The notes below the pieces were generated by a model, which saw only the letters and a program-made list of their open reading frames with translations, made no database searches and was not told the origin of the DNA. A stretch of 64,000 nucleotides of DNA from Saprospiraceae bacterium (GTDB taxonomy: Bacteria; Bacteroidota; Bacteroidia; Chitinophagales; Saprospiraceae): the NCBI GenBank assembly GCA_019638455.1, contig JAHBTU010000001.1:1317501-1381500 (forward strand), given 5' to 3'. Positions 46,040-53,773 of this stretch are shown here, piece after piece (the first letter of the stretch is position 1; each line of letters opens with the position of its first letter). The position numbers were made by a program, and so were the translations under genes.

Positions 46040-47428
46040 ATGATGCGTTGTCGTTCCTTGTTCGCTCTTGTCGCGGCAACCACAGGATTGGCACTTGTAC
46101 TTGCATCCTGCGCCACTTCCCGCCACGCCGAGCGCCGTTTTGACAAAAAAATTCAAAAAGAGGTAGAAAAATCGCCCGTGTTCAGCCGCGCTTTCACTGG
46201 CTTCACCTTGCTTGACCCGCAAAGCGGACAAACTTTGGCCGACGTGAACGGCGACAAGTATTTCACTCCCGCCTCGAACACGAAGATTCTCACGCTGGCG
46301 ACTTGTCTGGAAGTGCTGGGGGATTCGGTGCCTGCTTTGCGCTATTCCCCTGTCCCTGAATCAAGCGACCCTGTTTGGTATCTTGGCTGGCTCATTAGCG
46401 GCACGGGGGACCCTACTTTTTTGCACCCTAAATTCGAGGCATGGCAGACACCCTTCGAATTGCTCAAAAAAAACGGTTTTCTGGGGTTATTTTACAGACA
46501 TCATAAGATAAACCGCTTCGGCCCGGGCTGGGCATGGGATGACTTCAACGAACGTTATTCCCCAGAGCTGGCCGAAATGCCCCTGTATGGCAATATGGTT
46601 CGCTTGACCAAAACCTCCTCCGATTGGGAGGTCAGCCCCCCTTTTTTCAAATCTTTTTTGAAACAACGAGATGACTACGACCAAATAGATGGCAACGCTA
46701 TTTTCCGGCAAGCGTTTTCCGACACCATATCATTGCCCTATTACAGCGAGTCCAACTTCAAACCGGGCTTTTCAATGGAGATTCCGATGTGGCAAGCCAA
46801 TGCGAAGACGCTCTCTTTGTTGTTGGACACATTGCATTACCCCGCTGAATCTTTGCCTACGACAGTGCAGGGCTATAACACGGAGGATGGTTGGCACACC
46901 CTCTACTCTACCCCACTCGACACCATTCTGCGCCGCATGATGCACCAAAGCGACAACTTCATCGCCGAGCAAATGCTGCTGGTGTGCGCAGGACAAAAAT
47001 TCGATATCCTCCAGCAAGACACCATAGTTAAGTGGATGCTCGACAGTGTGCTCATCTCGCTTCCGCAGCGCCCGCGCTGGGTGGACGGGTCCGGGCTTTC
47101 GAGGTACAATTTGGCAAGCCCACGCGACTTCGCGCAAGTGCTGTTGAAACTCTGGAAGGAGCAGCCCCACGAGTCGTTGCGTTCGCTTTTTCCGGCAGGC
47201 GGGGTGAATGGCACAGTGGCAAATTGGTATAAAGGCAAGGACGGCAAACCCTACGTTTTTGCAAAGACCGGCAGCATGAGCGGGGTGCACTGCCTAAGCG
47301 GATATGTGACGGCCAAGCGCGGCAAAACCCTGATTTTCAGTTTTATGCACAATCATTTTGTGGGCAGCGACGAGCCATGGAAGCAAGAGATGCAGCGGAT
47401 TTTGGAAATGATTTGGGAACGGTATTGA
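46040..47428 (+). CDS. D-Ala-D-Ala carboxypeptidase/endopeptidase, PBP4 (S13) type
   Basis: 462 residues from ATG 46040; a TTG five codons earlier is less likely. The signal peptide ends in a lipobox-like VLASC (Cys24), so it is probably a lipoprotein. Active-site motifs of penicillin-binding proteins are complete: SNTK (Ser79, Lys82), SDN in [10 protein letters not shown], and KTGS in [11 protein letters not shown]. The family trims peptidoglycan stem peptides and crosslinks in the periplasm. It is divergent from dut and convergent with the GNAT gene, whose stop is 15 bases away. Confidence 0.93.
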   Translation: MMRCRSLFALVAATTGLALVLASCATSRHAERRFDKKIQKEVEKSPVFSRAFTGFTLLDPQSGQTLADVNGDKYFTPASNTKILTLATCLEVLGDSVPALRYSPVPESSDPVWYLGWLISGTGDPTFLHPKFEAWQTPFELLKKNGFLGLFYRHHKINRFGPGWAWDDFNERYSPELAEMPLYGNMVRLTKTSSDWEVSPPFFKSFLKQRDDYDQIDGNAIFRQAFSDTISLPYYSESNFKPGFSMEIPMWQANAKTLSLLLDTLHYPAESLPTTVQGYNTEDGWHTLYSTPLDTILRRMMHQSDNFIAEQMLLVCAGQKFDILQQDTIVKWMLDSVLISLPQRPRWVDGSGLSRYNLASPRDFAQVLLKLWKEQPHESLRSLFPAGGVNGTVANWYKGKDGKPYVFAKTGSMSGVHCLSGYVTAKRGKTLIFSFMHNHFVGSDEPWKQEMQRILEMIWERY

Positions 47429-47442
47429 GCCGTTGCACAACC

Positions 47443-47868
47443 CTACAACCGCTTTGTGAAGTGCATGCTGCTGATGAAAAAACCCTTGTTAAGGTAAAGT
47501 TTGTGGGCATCTTGGCGATGCGTACCCACGCCGGAATCAAGCGTGACACAAGCGCAGCCGCGTTGTTTGGCAAGGTCAAAAACAAGTTCAAGCAAGCGCC
47601 CGGCGTAGCCTTTGCCCCGATGCTCTTCAAGGGTGGTGAGGTCGTCCACATAGATTTGTTTGCCATCGAAGAGTTTTTGAAGATGACGGTAGCCGATAGC
47701 TGCTGCTGCGATGCCATTTTCTTCGATAAAGGCCAGTTCGTAGCCCTCTGACTGCATTTCTTTCACCAAAGGGATGAACCATTCCTCCTCCAAGTGTGGG
47801 CGAAGTAGTTTCATGACTGGCCAACATTTCCGAATGTCGGCATCGGTGCGAGCGAGTTGTATTTGCAT
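47443..47868 (-). CDS. GNAT-family N-acetyltransferase
   Basis: 141 residues. Motif A for acetyl-CoA binding is visible as EEHRGKGYAGRLLE, preceded by VDDLTTL, with RGCACVTLDSGVGTHRQDAH and the final YLNKGF typical of the fold. The acceptor is unknown. The ATG at 47868 lies only 12 bases downstream of a 360-base 8-bp tandem array, and the reading frame stays open through the whole array to 48285. The start at MQIQLARTDADIRK is preferred because the fold begins there. Confidence 0.92.
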   Translation of the reverse strand: MQIQLARTDADIRKCWPVMKLLRPHLEEEWFIPLVKEMQSEGYELAFIEENGIAAAAIGYRHLQKLFDGKQIYVDDLTTLEEHRGKGYAGRLLELVFDLAKQRGCACVTLDSGVGTHRQDAHKLYLNKGFFISSMHFTKRL

Positions 47869-47880
47869 GGTGGGTAGTTG

Positions 47881-48240
47881 TTTGAGGGTTTGAGGGTTTG
47901 AAGGTTTGGGGGTTTGAAGGTTTGGGGGTTTGGGGGTTTGGGGGTTTGAGGGTTTGAGGGTTTGGGGGTTTGAAGGTTTGAAGGTTTGAAGGTTTGGGGG
48001 TTTGAAGGTTTGGGGGTTTGAGGGTTTGGGGGTTTGAGGGTTTGGGGGTTTGAGGGTTTGGGGGTTTGAGGGTTTGGGGGTTTGAGGGTTTGGGGGTTTG
48101 AGGGTTTGGGGGTTTGAAGGTTTGAAGGTTTGAAGGTTTGGGGGTTTGGGGGTTTGAAGGTTTGGGGGTTTGAAGGTTTGGGGGTTTGAAGGTTTGGGGG
48201 TTTGAAGGTTTGAGGGTTTGGAGGTTTGAGGGTTTGGAGG
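47881..48240. repeat. 8-bp tandem array GGTTTGRR, about 45 units
   Basis: Exactly 360 bases of GGTTTGAG, GGTTTGAA and GGTTTGGG units, almost without interruption. On the minus strand all three frames are free of stops and encode a KPSNPQT-type octapeptide repeat. It lies 12 bases 5' of the GNAT start. Confidence 0.95.
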
Positions 48241-48318
48241 AAATAATTTTGTCCTGTTGTAAACAGGGAATGTGAGAGTGTCCACAAAACTGTGTCATCC
48301 CAATTCGGGCAGTGAGAG

Positions 48319-48477
48319 AACACAGAGACACGGAGTCACAGAGTTTGGGTTTTCAATAACTTGCTCTCCTTTGAGTGCAGCGTTCGCCGTGTAAAAAAAC
48401 ATATAAGAAGGTCTGACACGCTTTTCTGAACATTCCTGGGAATTGCCCAATAGTGTGGTACTCCGCGCCTCTGTGTT
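48319..48477. repeat. MITE-like element with terminal inverted repeats
   Basis: An 18-base end AACACAGAGACACGGAGT (48319-48336) matches the reverse complement of 48460-48477 at 16 positions. The 159-base element has no reading frame. It lies between the 8-bp array and the end of the oxidase gene and resembles the stem-loop at 14643-14730. Confidence 0.7.
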
Positions 48478-48488
48478 TTTTTATCAAA

Positions 48489-49634
48489 TCAAACCAAATG
48501 CTTGGGAAGGTCGCTTGTGCGCTCGCAACAGATTTGCTCCATCACCTGCTTGAGTTGAATTTTTAAAATCGAAATGGTGTGCTGCCCCCCCCTTTCCCCC
48601 AACGCCGCCACGCCGTACATGAACGCTCTGCCCAAAAACGCAAACTCCGCACCACTTGCCAAAGCCCGCGCAATGTCGGGCCCACTGCGCAATCCGCTGT
48701 CCATCATGATTTTAATCCGCCCCGCATACTTGGGTGTGATGTCTGCAAGGGATTTTATGGTTGATTGTCCCGCGTCCAGTTGCCTGCCGCCGTGATTCGA
48801 CACGATGATGCCGTCGAGTCCTAATTTGATGGCCATTTCAGTGTCCTGCTCGCTCGCCACGCCTTTCAAGACGAGTTTTCCTTTCCAGCGGTCGCGGATG
48901 GGGGCGATTTTTTCCTCGTTGAGTCGGCCAGAAAAAGTCTGATTCATATACAGCCCTAATTGTTTGATGTCGAGCCCCTTGGGCATGTATTTTTTCATGG
49001 TGGCAAAATGTGGCTGGCCGTGCAGGAGGGTTCGGATGGCCCAATGCGGTTTTCCCAATATCTGCAACATATTGCGCATAGTCATTTTGGGAGGCATGGC
49101 GAGGCCGTTTCGGATGTCGCGTGGGCGGTAGCCAAACGTGGGCACGTCGCAAAGGATGACCAACACTTGGCAGCCAGCGGATTCGGCGCGAGCAAGGATG
49201 TCGTCGCGCATCGTGTTGTCAGCCGGATGATAAAGTTGGTACCAGAATTTTCCTTCCGTCAGCTCGCCAATGCGCTCGATGCTCGCCGTCGTCACGGTGC
49301 TGAGAATGAACGGGATATTGTGTTCAAAAGCGGATTTCGCCAAAATTTCGGGCGCGCCCGGCCACATCAAGCCTTGCAAACCGACAGGCGCGATGCCGAA
49401 CGGCGCATCGTACACCTGACCAAACAGTTCGGTCTTCATGTCCGTGACCCCGTGCTTGCTCAAATAAAACGGCTTCAATTCGACCGCTCGTAGTTCGGCG
49501 GTGTTTTTGTGCAGGTTCACATCCTCGTTGCAGCCTCCGTCCAGATATTCAAAAGCAAAACGCGGGATGCGCCGTCGCGCACGCTCGCGGAGGTCTTCGA
49601 TGGAGGGAAAATTTGGATTGTAGGAAGTGTTCAT
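48489..49634 (-). CDS. FMN-dependent alpha-hydroxy-acid oxidase (LldD-like)
   Basis: 381 residues. Family motifs include RIPRFAFEYLDGGCNEDVNL, PVGLQGLMWPGAPE, STVTTASIE, and the active-site IVSNHGGRQLDAG, with IMMDSGLRSG binding FMN phosphate. Members oxidise L-lactate, glycolate or similar acids; L-lactate is plausible here. The ATG is at 49634, and the 7-bp array begins at the very next base, so there is no normal ribosome-binding leader. The gene follows the FGGY kinase and a second oxidase on the same strand. The frame continues through the array to 49904 but without a plausible start. Confidence 0.93.
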   Translation of the reverse strand: MNTSYNPNFPSIEDLRERARRRIPRFAFEYLDGGCNEDVNLHKNTAELRAVELKPFYLSKHGVTDMKTELFGQVYDAPFGIAPVGLQGLMWPGAPEILAKSAFEHNIPFILSTVTTASIERIGELTEGKFWYQLYHPADNTMRDDILARAESAGCQVLVILCDVPTFGYRPRDIRNGLAMPPKMTMRNMLQILGKPHWAIRTLLHGQPHFATMKKYMPKGLDIKQLGLYMNQTFSGRLNEEKIAPIRDRWKGKLVLKGVASEQDTEMAIKLGLDGIIVSNHGGRQLDAGQSTIKSLADITPKYAGRIKIMMDSGLRSGPDIARALASGAEFAFLGRAFMYGVAALGERGGQHTISILKIQLKQVMEQICCERTSDLPKHLV

Positions 49635-49852
49635 GGTGGAGGAAGGTGGAGGGTGGAGGGTAGAGGGTGGAGGGTGGAGGGTAGAAGGTGGAGGGTAGAG
49701 GGTAGAGGGTAGAGGGTAGAAGGTGGAGGGTAGAAGGTAGAAGGTGGAGGGTAGAAGGTGGAGGGTGGAGGGTAGAAGGTGGAGGGTAGAAGGTAGAAGG
49801 TGGAGGGTAGAAGGTGGAGGGTAGAGGGTAGAAGGTAGAGGGTAGAGGGTGG
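49635..49852. repeat. 7-bp tandem array GGTRGAR, about 31 units
   Basis: 218 bases of GGTGGAG, GGTAGAG and GGTAGAA units occupy the entire gap between the kinase stop (49853) and the oxidase ATG (49634). Same unit type as 6925-7023. Confidence 0.95.
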
Positions 49853-51157
49853 TCAATATCTTTTCAGGGCAATCAGGTTTTGTGGCGGCGGTTTTTTGTT
49901 CCAAAAACGGTGAATCGCCAGCGCCGCGCCGAGCGCCGTCGCCTGGGGCACTTCCGCCGCAAAAACTTCCATTTCGGGAAATGCCCGAGCGAGCAACGAC
50001 ATAAAAACCTCGTTTTTGGAAAAACCTCCGTCCACGAATATCCTTCGGGTATTTTCCGTCAAAATCAATTTTGTGGAAAACGCCTGTCTTTCAACCAATT
50101 GCCGCATAAAGGCGAGATAGTCTCCCGAAAATTCTTCTTGCTCCTCTGACTCGGAGAATCGAACGCGCTGGTAAAAATCCTCGGCCACCCCGAACTGCGC
50201 CGCGATGCGTTTCACCGCCTGTTCGTGCTCGTGGCCGGCAAAAAGCCTCGATGCCTTCACGGGTTTTCCCTGAAAGGTCAGGTAGCAAAGGCAATCCTGT
50301 GCCAGTTCATCTAACGTCAAAGGGGTGTCGTTGAACGGATTCAGCGAGATACTCCAAGTGCCAGTGGAAATCAACACAAATGGCTCCCGATAACTGGCGA
50401 GGTAGGGAATCAGTGCCGCTGAGCTATCGTGAAGACCAACACCGACATAAAAAGCGTGGTACTCCCCACCGACCGAAATCGGAATTGGCACCAAAGTGGC
50501 GCTGTCAGATTCTTTTTGAGGAGGAAATTTCGCATCCAAGCCTTCCCGTTTCACCCACTCGTGGTAATCGTTCTTTTGAAAATCCCATAGCATCGTGTGG
50601 CAACCGATGCTCGTGATGTCTGAAAAATACTCGTTGGAAATCAGCGACGCGACGTATTGAGGAAGGTGCAGGGCATATTTGACTTTTTGAAAGTCATCCG
50701 GTTTTTGATGTTTCAAACGGTAGAGTTGAAGGCCGGAATTGAGACTGCCCAGCATGGGAGATGCCGTTTCGAGCGATATTTTTTTCTCGCCGCCATGTTT
50801 TTCAAAAAACCGTGTTTTCAAGTTTTCGGGAAAAGGTTTTAAATAATTGTAGAGCGGCAACGCTGTCCCGAAATGACGTTCCAACGGCCCCTGCGTGGCT
50901 TTTTGAGACAAATAGACGAGGCTCGCGCCATAGGTCGTGACATTCACGCCCGAAACCACGAAACGCCCGTCTTCGAGGAGAGTCAAAAACGTGTTCCAGA
51001 CCCAGCTGGAGAGCAACACCACGTCCTCGCAAGGAACACCATCCTCGTCAACTGCTTCGGGCAATTGCTCGTTCTTTTCAAAGACAATGCGATAGTCCTC
51101 GTCGAATACGAAGCATTTTTTGTTGGTCTTGCCGATGTCGAAAATTACGATGTGCAT
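49853..51157 (-). CDS. FGGY-family carbohydrate kinase
   Basis: 434 residues. The phosphate-1 loop is FDIGKTNKKCFVFDED at the N-terminus, STGTWSISLNPFND follows, and the phosphate-2/adenosine region is FVDGGFSKNEVFM with ATALGAALAIH near the end. The family phosphorylates sugars such as rhamnulose, fuculose or xylulose with ATP; the short form here fits the rhamnulokinase/fuculokinase side, but the sugar is uncertain. The start MHIVIFDIGK is preceded directly by GGAGGA and lies 7 bases after the stop of the upstream oxidase. Together with the two oxidases it suggests conversion of a deoxysugar-derived lactaldehyde/lactate (inference). Confidence 0.9.
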   Translation of the reverse strand: MHIVIFDIGKTNKKCFVFDEDYRIVFEKNEQLPEAVDEDGVPCEDVVLLSSWVWNTFLTLLEDGRFVVSGVNVTTYGASLVYLSQKATQGPLERHFGTALPLYNYLKPFPENLKTRFFEKHGGEKKISLETASPMLGSLNSGLQLYRLKHQKPDDFQKVKYALHLPQYVASLISNEYFSDITSIGCHTMLWDFQKNDYHEWVKREGLDAKFPPQKESDSATLVPIPISVGGEYHAFYVGVGLHDSSAALIPYLASYREPFVLISTGTWSISLNPFNDTPLTLDELAQDCLCYLTFQGKPVKASRLFAGHEHEQAVKRIAAQFGVAEDFYQRVRFSESEEQEEFSGDYLAFMRQLVERQAFSTKLILTENTRRIFVDGGFSKNEVFMSLLARAFPEMEVFAAEVPQATALGAALAIHRFWNKKPPPQNLIALKRY

Positions 51158-51164
51158 TCCTCCG

Positions 51165-52433
51165 TCAAACTGCTTGCACCGTGCCAGCCGCCTGCACCTC
51201 CGCCACGTTTTTGCAGCCAGCCAGCCCCATAGTGAGTTCAAAATCCGAAAACCAATTGTCGAGCAGCTCCTCCACGCCTGCCTGACCGTTCACCGCCAGC
51301 GCATAACAATAAGGACGGCCAATGCCCACCGCCGTCGCGCCGAGCGCCAGTGCCTTGAAGGCATCCGCACCGCCGCGTATGCCACTGTCGAACAGCACCG
51401 GCACCTTGCCACGCACGGCTTCCAATACATTGGGCAATGCCTCGATGGCCCCAATCGAGCCATCCACCTGCCGCCCGCCGTGGTTGGACACATAGATGCC
51501 ATCCGCGCCATAGTCCAATGCCTTTTTGGCATCGTCGGGGTGGAGGATGCCTTTTAGCACAATGGGCAGTTGGGTGTGTTCGCGCAGAAAAGGCAGGTCA
51601 CTCCAAGTGATATTGGGGCGCGAATAAATCTGTGTGAACTTGCGCACCGCAGCCAATCCGCGCCCGCTGCGCAAGTTGCCCCAAAAACCGCCCGGATAGC
51701 GGCGTGAAGAGGCCAGCAGTGTCCGAATCGCGTCCCAAGTCACCTTCGTTTTGGGACGCGGCGCGGGGTCAGACTCGTCGAGCAGGCGTTGGAACACCGG
51801 GTCGGAAGTGTATTGCGCGATGCCCATGCCTTTCAAAAAAGGCAGGGTGGCCAAGTCGAGGTCGCGGGTTCGCCAGCCGAGCATGGTCGTGTCGAGCGTG
51901 ACCACAATGGCCGAGCAGCCACAAGCCTCCGCGCGACGCAAGAAGTTGGCTACCAAATCATTGGAGCGGCTCCAGTAAAGTTGGAAAACACGCGGCGCAT
52001 CGCCCATAGCAGCCGCGCACTGCTCCATCGGCACGGAGGCCTGATTGGAAAAAATGTAAGGAACACCGAACGCGGCAGCAGCTTTCGCCACCGCCAAGTC
52101 AGCCTCAGGATGAGCCATTTCGAGCACGCCTATCGGCGCGAGGAAAAACGGAGCAGGGATTTTTTTTCCGAAAAAATCAGTGGAAGCGTCGCGCTCTTCC
52201 ACGTTGCGCAGCATCCGAGGCACGATGCGCCAACGGTCGAAGCCGCTCAAATTGGCAGCCATCGTCCGCTCCAACCCCGCGCCACCCGCGATGTAGGCAA
52301 AGGCCTCTGCACTCATTTTCTCCTTGGCGCGGAGCTCCAGCGCGGCACCATCGAACGGAACCACCTGCCGCACACCTGCCGCCCCGCCGATGTACACAGC
52401 GCGTTGGCGTTCGAGCGCATTTGTTTTTTTCAT
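51165..52433 (-). CDS. FMN-dependent alpha-hydroxy-acid oxidase (lactate 2-monooxygenase-like)
   Basis: 422 residues, longer than the other oxidase and closer to lactate 2-monooxygenase-type members. Motifs are AEAFAYIAGGAGLERTMAAN, FFLAPIGVLEMAHPEAD, the active-site YVSNHGGRQVDGS, and VLFDSGIRGGADAFKALALG for FMN phosphate. First gene of a three-gene run (oxidase, kinase, oxidase). The two oxidases are only moderately alike, so they are probably not a recent duplication. Confidence 0.92.
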   Translation of the reverse strand: MKKTNALERQRAVYIGGAAGVRQVVPFDGAALELRAKEKMSAEAFAYIAGGAGLERTMAANLSGFDRWRIVPRMLRNVEERDASTDFFGKKIPAPFFLAPIGVLEMAHPEADLAVAKAAAAFGVPYIFSNQASVPMEQCAAAMGDAPRVFQLYWSRSNDLVANFLRRAEACGCSAIVVTLDTTMLGWRTRDLDLATLPFLKGMGIAQYTSDPVFQRLLDESDPAPRPKTKVTWDAIRTLLASSRRYPGGFWGNLRSGRGLAAVRKFTQIYSRPNITWSDLPFLREHTQLPIVLKGILHPDDAKKALDYGADGIYVSNHGGRQVDGSIGAIEALPNVLEAVRGKVPVLFDSGIRGGADAFKALALGATAVGIGRPYCYALAVNGQAGVEELLDNWFSDFELTMGLAGCKNVAEVQAAGTVQAV

Positions 52434-52567
52434 AAAAAGGAAGTTGCTTTGGGCTGATTTTCAGTATGTTTGAAAAATGTCTGTATTAATTTGACAAAAA
52501 ATCAAGAAGTCGGCGTTTTAGCAAGCATCAACAGTCAACAACGAATAACTTTTTAAACTTCAGAATT

Positions 52568-53437
52568 ATGATGCGCCAAACCTTATTTGCCATCTCCTAC
52601 CTCTGTGTCCTCGCCTTGATAGCAGCCCCCTCCCCCTCCTTCGCTCAGAAAAACAAAACCGAAATCGGGAAATGTGGCTACTACGCCGACTCATTTCACG
52701 GGCGTCCGACTGCTAATGGCGAAAAGTACAACAAAGATGCCCTCACCTGTTCGCACAAAACTATGCCCTTTGGCACAAAAATTCGCGTCACCCGACTCGA
52801 CAACAAAAAATCCGTCGTGGTGCGCGTCAATGACCGGGGGCCATTTGTGGAAGGTTACATCGTGGACGTGTCTATGGCCGCTGCCAAAGAACTTGACATG
52901 GTAAAAGCAGGTTCCGTCCGCGTGAAAATCGAGGTGGTAGAGACCGCCCAATCTGCCCTCACCAACGATGCCCAATTTGAAGCAGAAGCGTTCAGCACTC
53001 TAGAACCCAACCAAATAGCAAAAGGGGTAAATACCAATACGGCTTCTCGCGCACAATTCGCCAACACTCAAACAAATGACAAGACACCCGTCGCTCATTC
53101 CAATTCAGTGGTGACAAAGACAAATGCAGCGCCGACCGCGAAGGTGGCCCCAAGTTCCAACCTTTTTAAGGTGGACATTACGGAATCACAAAAAAAGGGC
53201 TTTGGAGTCCAAATCGTATCCCTCAGCGATGCCAATGGCGTGTTGCCTTTCATCAAAGAATTGCAAGCAAAATACCCCGGCAAGGTGTTAGTGAATGTGA
53301 AGCGCGACGAGCTGAACAACCCAACCTACAAAGCCATCGTGGGGCCTTTCGCCGATAAAAAATCCGCCGATGCCGCGCAAAAAACCATCAGTCAGAAGTA
53401 TAAAAAGACAATCGTGGTGGATTTGAGCTTGCTATAG
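52568..53437 (+). CDS. RlpA-like protein with double-psi beta-barrel and SPOR domain
   Basis: 289 residues with a signal peptide ending near PSFAQ. The RlpA double-psi beta-barrel covers about 33-125: CGYYADSFHGRPTANGEKY, TCSHKTMPFGTKIRVTRL and VVRVNDRGPFVEG carry the conserved His and Asp. A linker rich in Thr/Asn leads to a C-terminal SPOR-like domain (about 210-288: GVQIVSLSDANGVLPFIKEL), which binds denuded peptidoglycan glycans. Expected role is septal peptidoglycan processing. A strong terminator follows at 53500. Confidence 0.92.
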   Translation: MMRQTLFAISYLCVLALIAAPSPSFAQKNKTEIGKCGYYADSFHGRPTANGEKYNKDALTCSHKTMPFGTKIRVTRLDNKKSVVVRVNDRGPFVEGYIVDVSMAAAKELDMVKAGSVRVKIEVVETAQSALTNDAQFEAEAFSTLEPNQIAKGVNTNTASRAQFANTQTNDKTPVAHSNSVVTKTNAAPTAKVAPSSNLFKVDITESQKKGFGVQIVSLSDANGVLPFIKELQAKYPGKVLVNVKRDELNNPTYKAIVGPFADKKSADAAQKTISQKYKKTIVVDLSLL

Positions 53438-53499
53438 AAAGCCAACGATTTCAAAAGTAGTTTGGCGGCTGATGACACCGTTCGCCAAAACCAATTACC

Positions 53500-53535
53500 A
53501 CGAGCCACTCCAAACTGCGGAGTGGCTCGTTTTTG
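53500..53535 (+). terminator. Rho-independent terminator of rlpA-like gene
   Basis: A perfect 12-bp stem (ACGAGCCACTCC with its complement) with a 7-base loop, followed directly by TTTTTG. It lies 63 bases past the stop codon at 53437. The remaining 240 bases up to 53774 hold no gene I can support. Confidence 0.88.
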
Positions 53536-53773
53536 TATGTGCCTTCCACACACCCAAGCGGCGCATTCACCCTGCTCGAGCAGCACTCCGCACACCCGGA
53601 CTATTTTTCGGAAAACATACCTCGCGCCGTCAAGTTCTGCGCATGGCTAAAAGCGCAATCTGTTCAAAATCAGGGGTATCAATCATGGTCATCTCACAAA
53701 TCCTAACAAATCAAGGTGTAATTTGTGCAATTTTATTCGCGGCTCGCATCTGACCTGAAAAATCTTCCTCGAT

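Noticed and set aside
47627..48331. Proteins made of KPSNPQT octapeptide repeats
   Set aside because: All three frames of the 8-bp array are open simply because the unit lacks stops; only the GNAT part has coding character.
53472..53753. 93-codon frame downstream of the RlpA-like gene
   Set aside because: It covers the terminator hairpin and has no recognisable sequence or start region.
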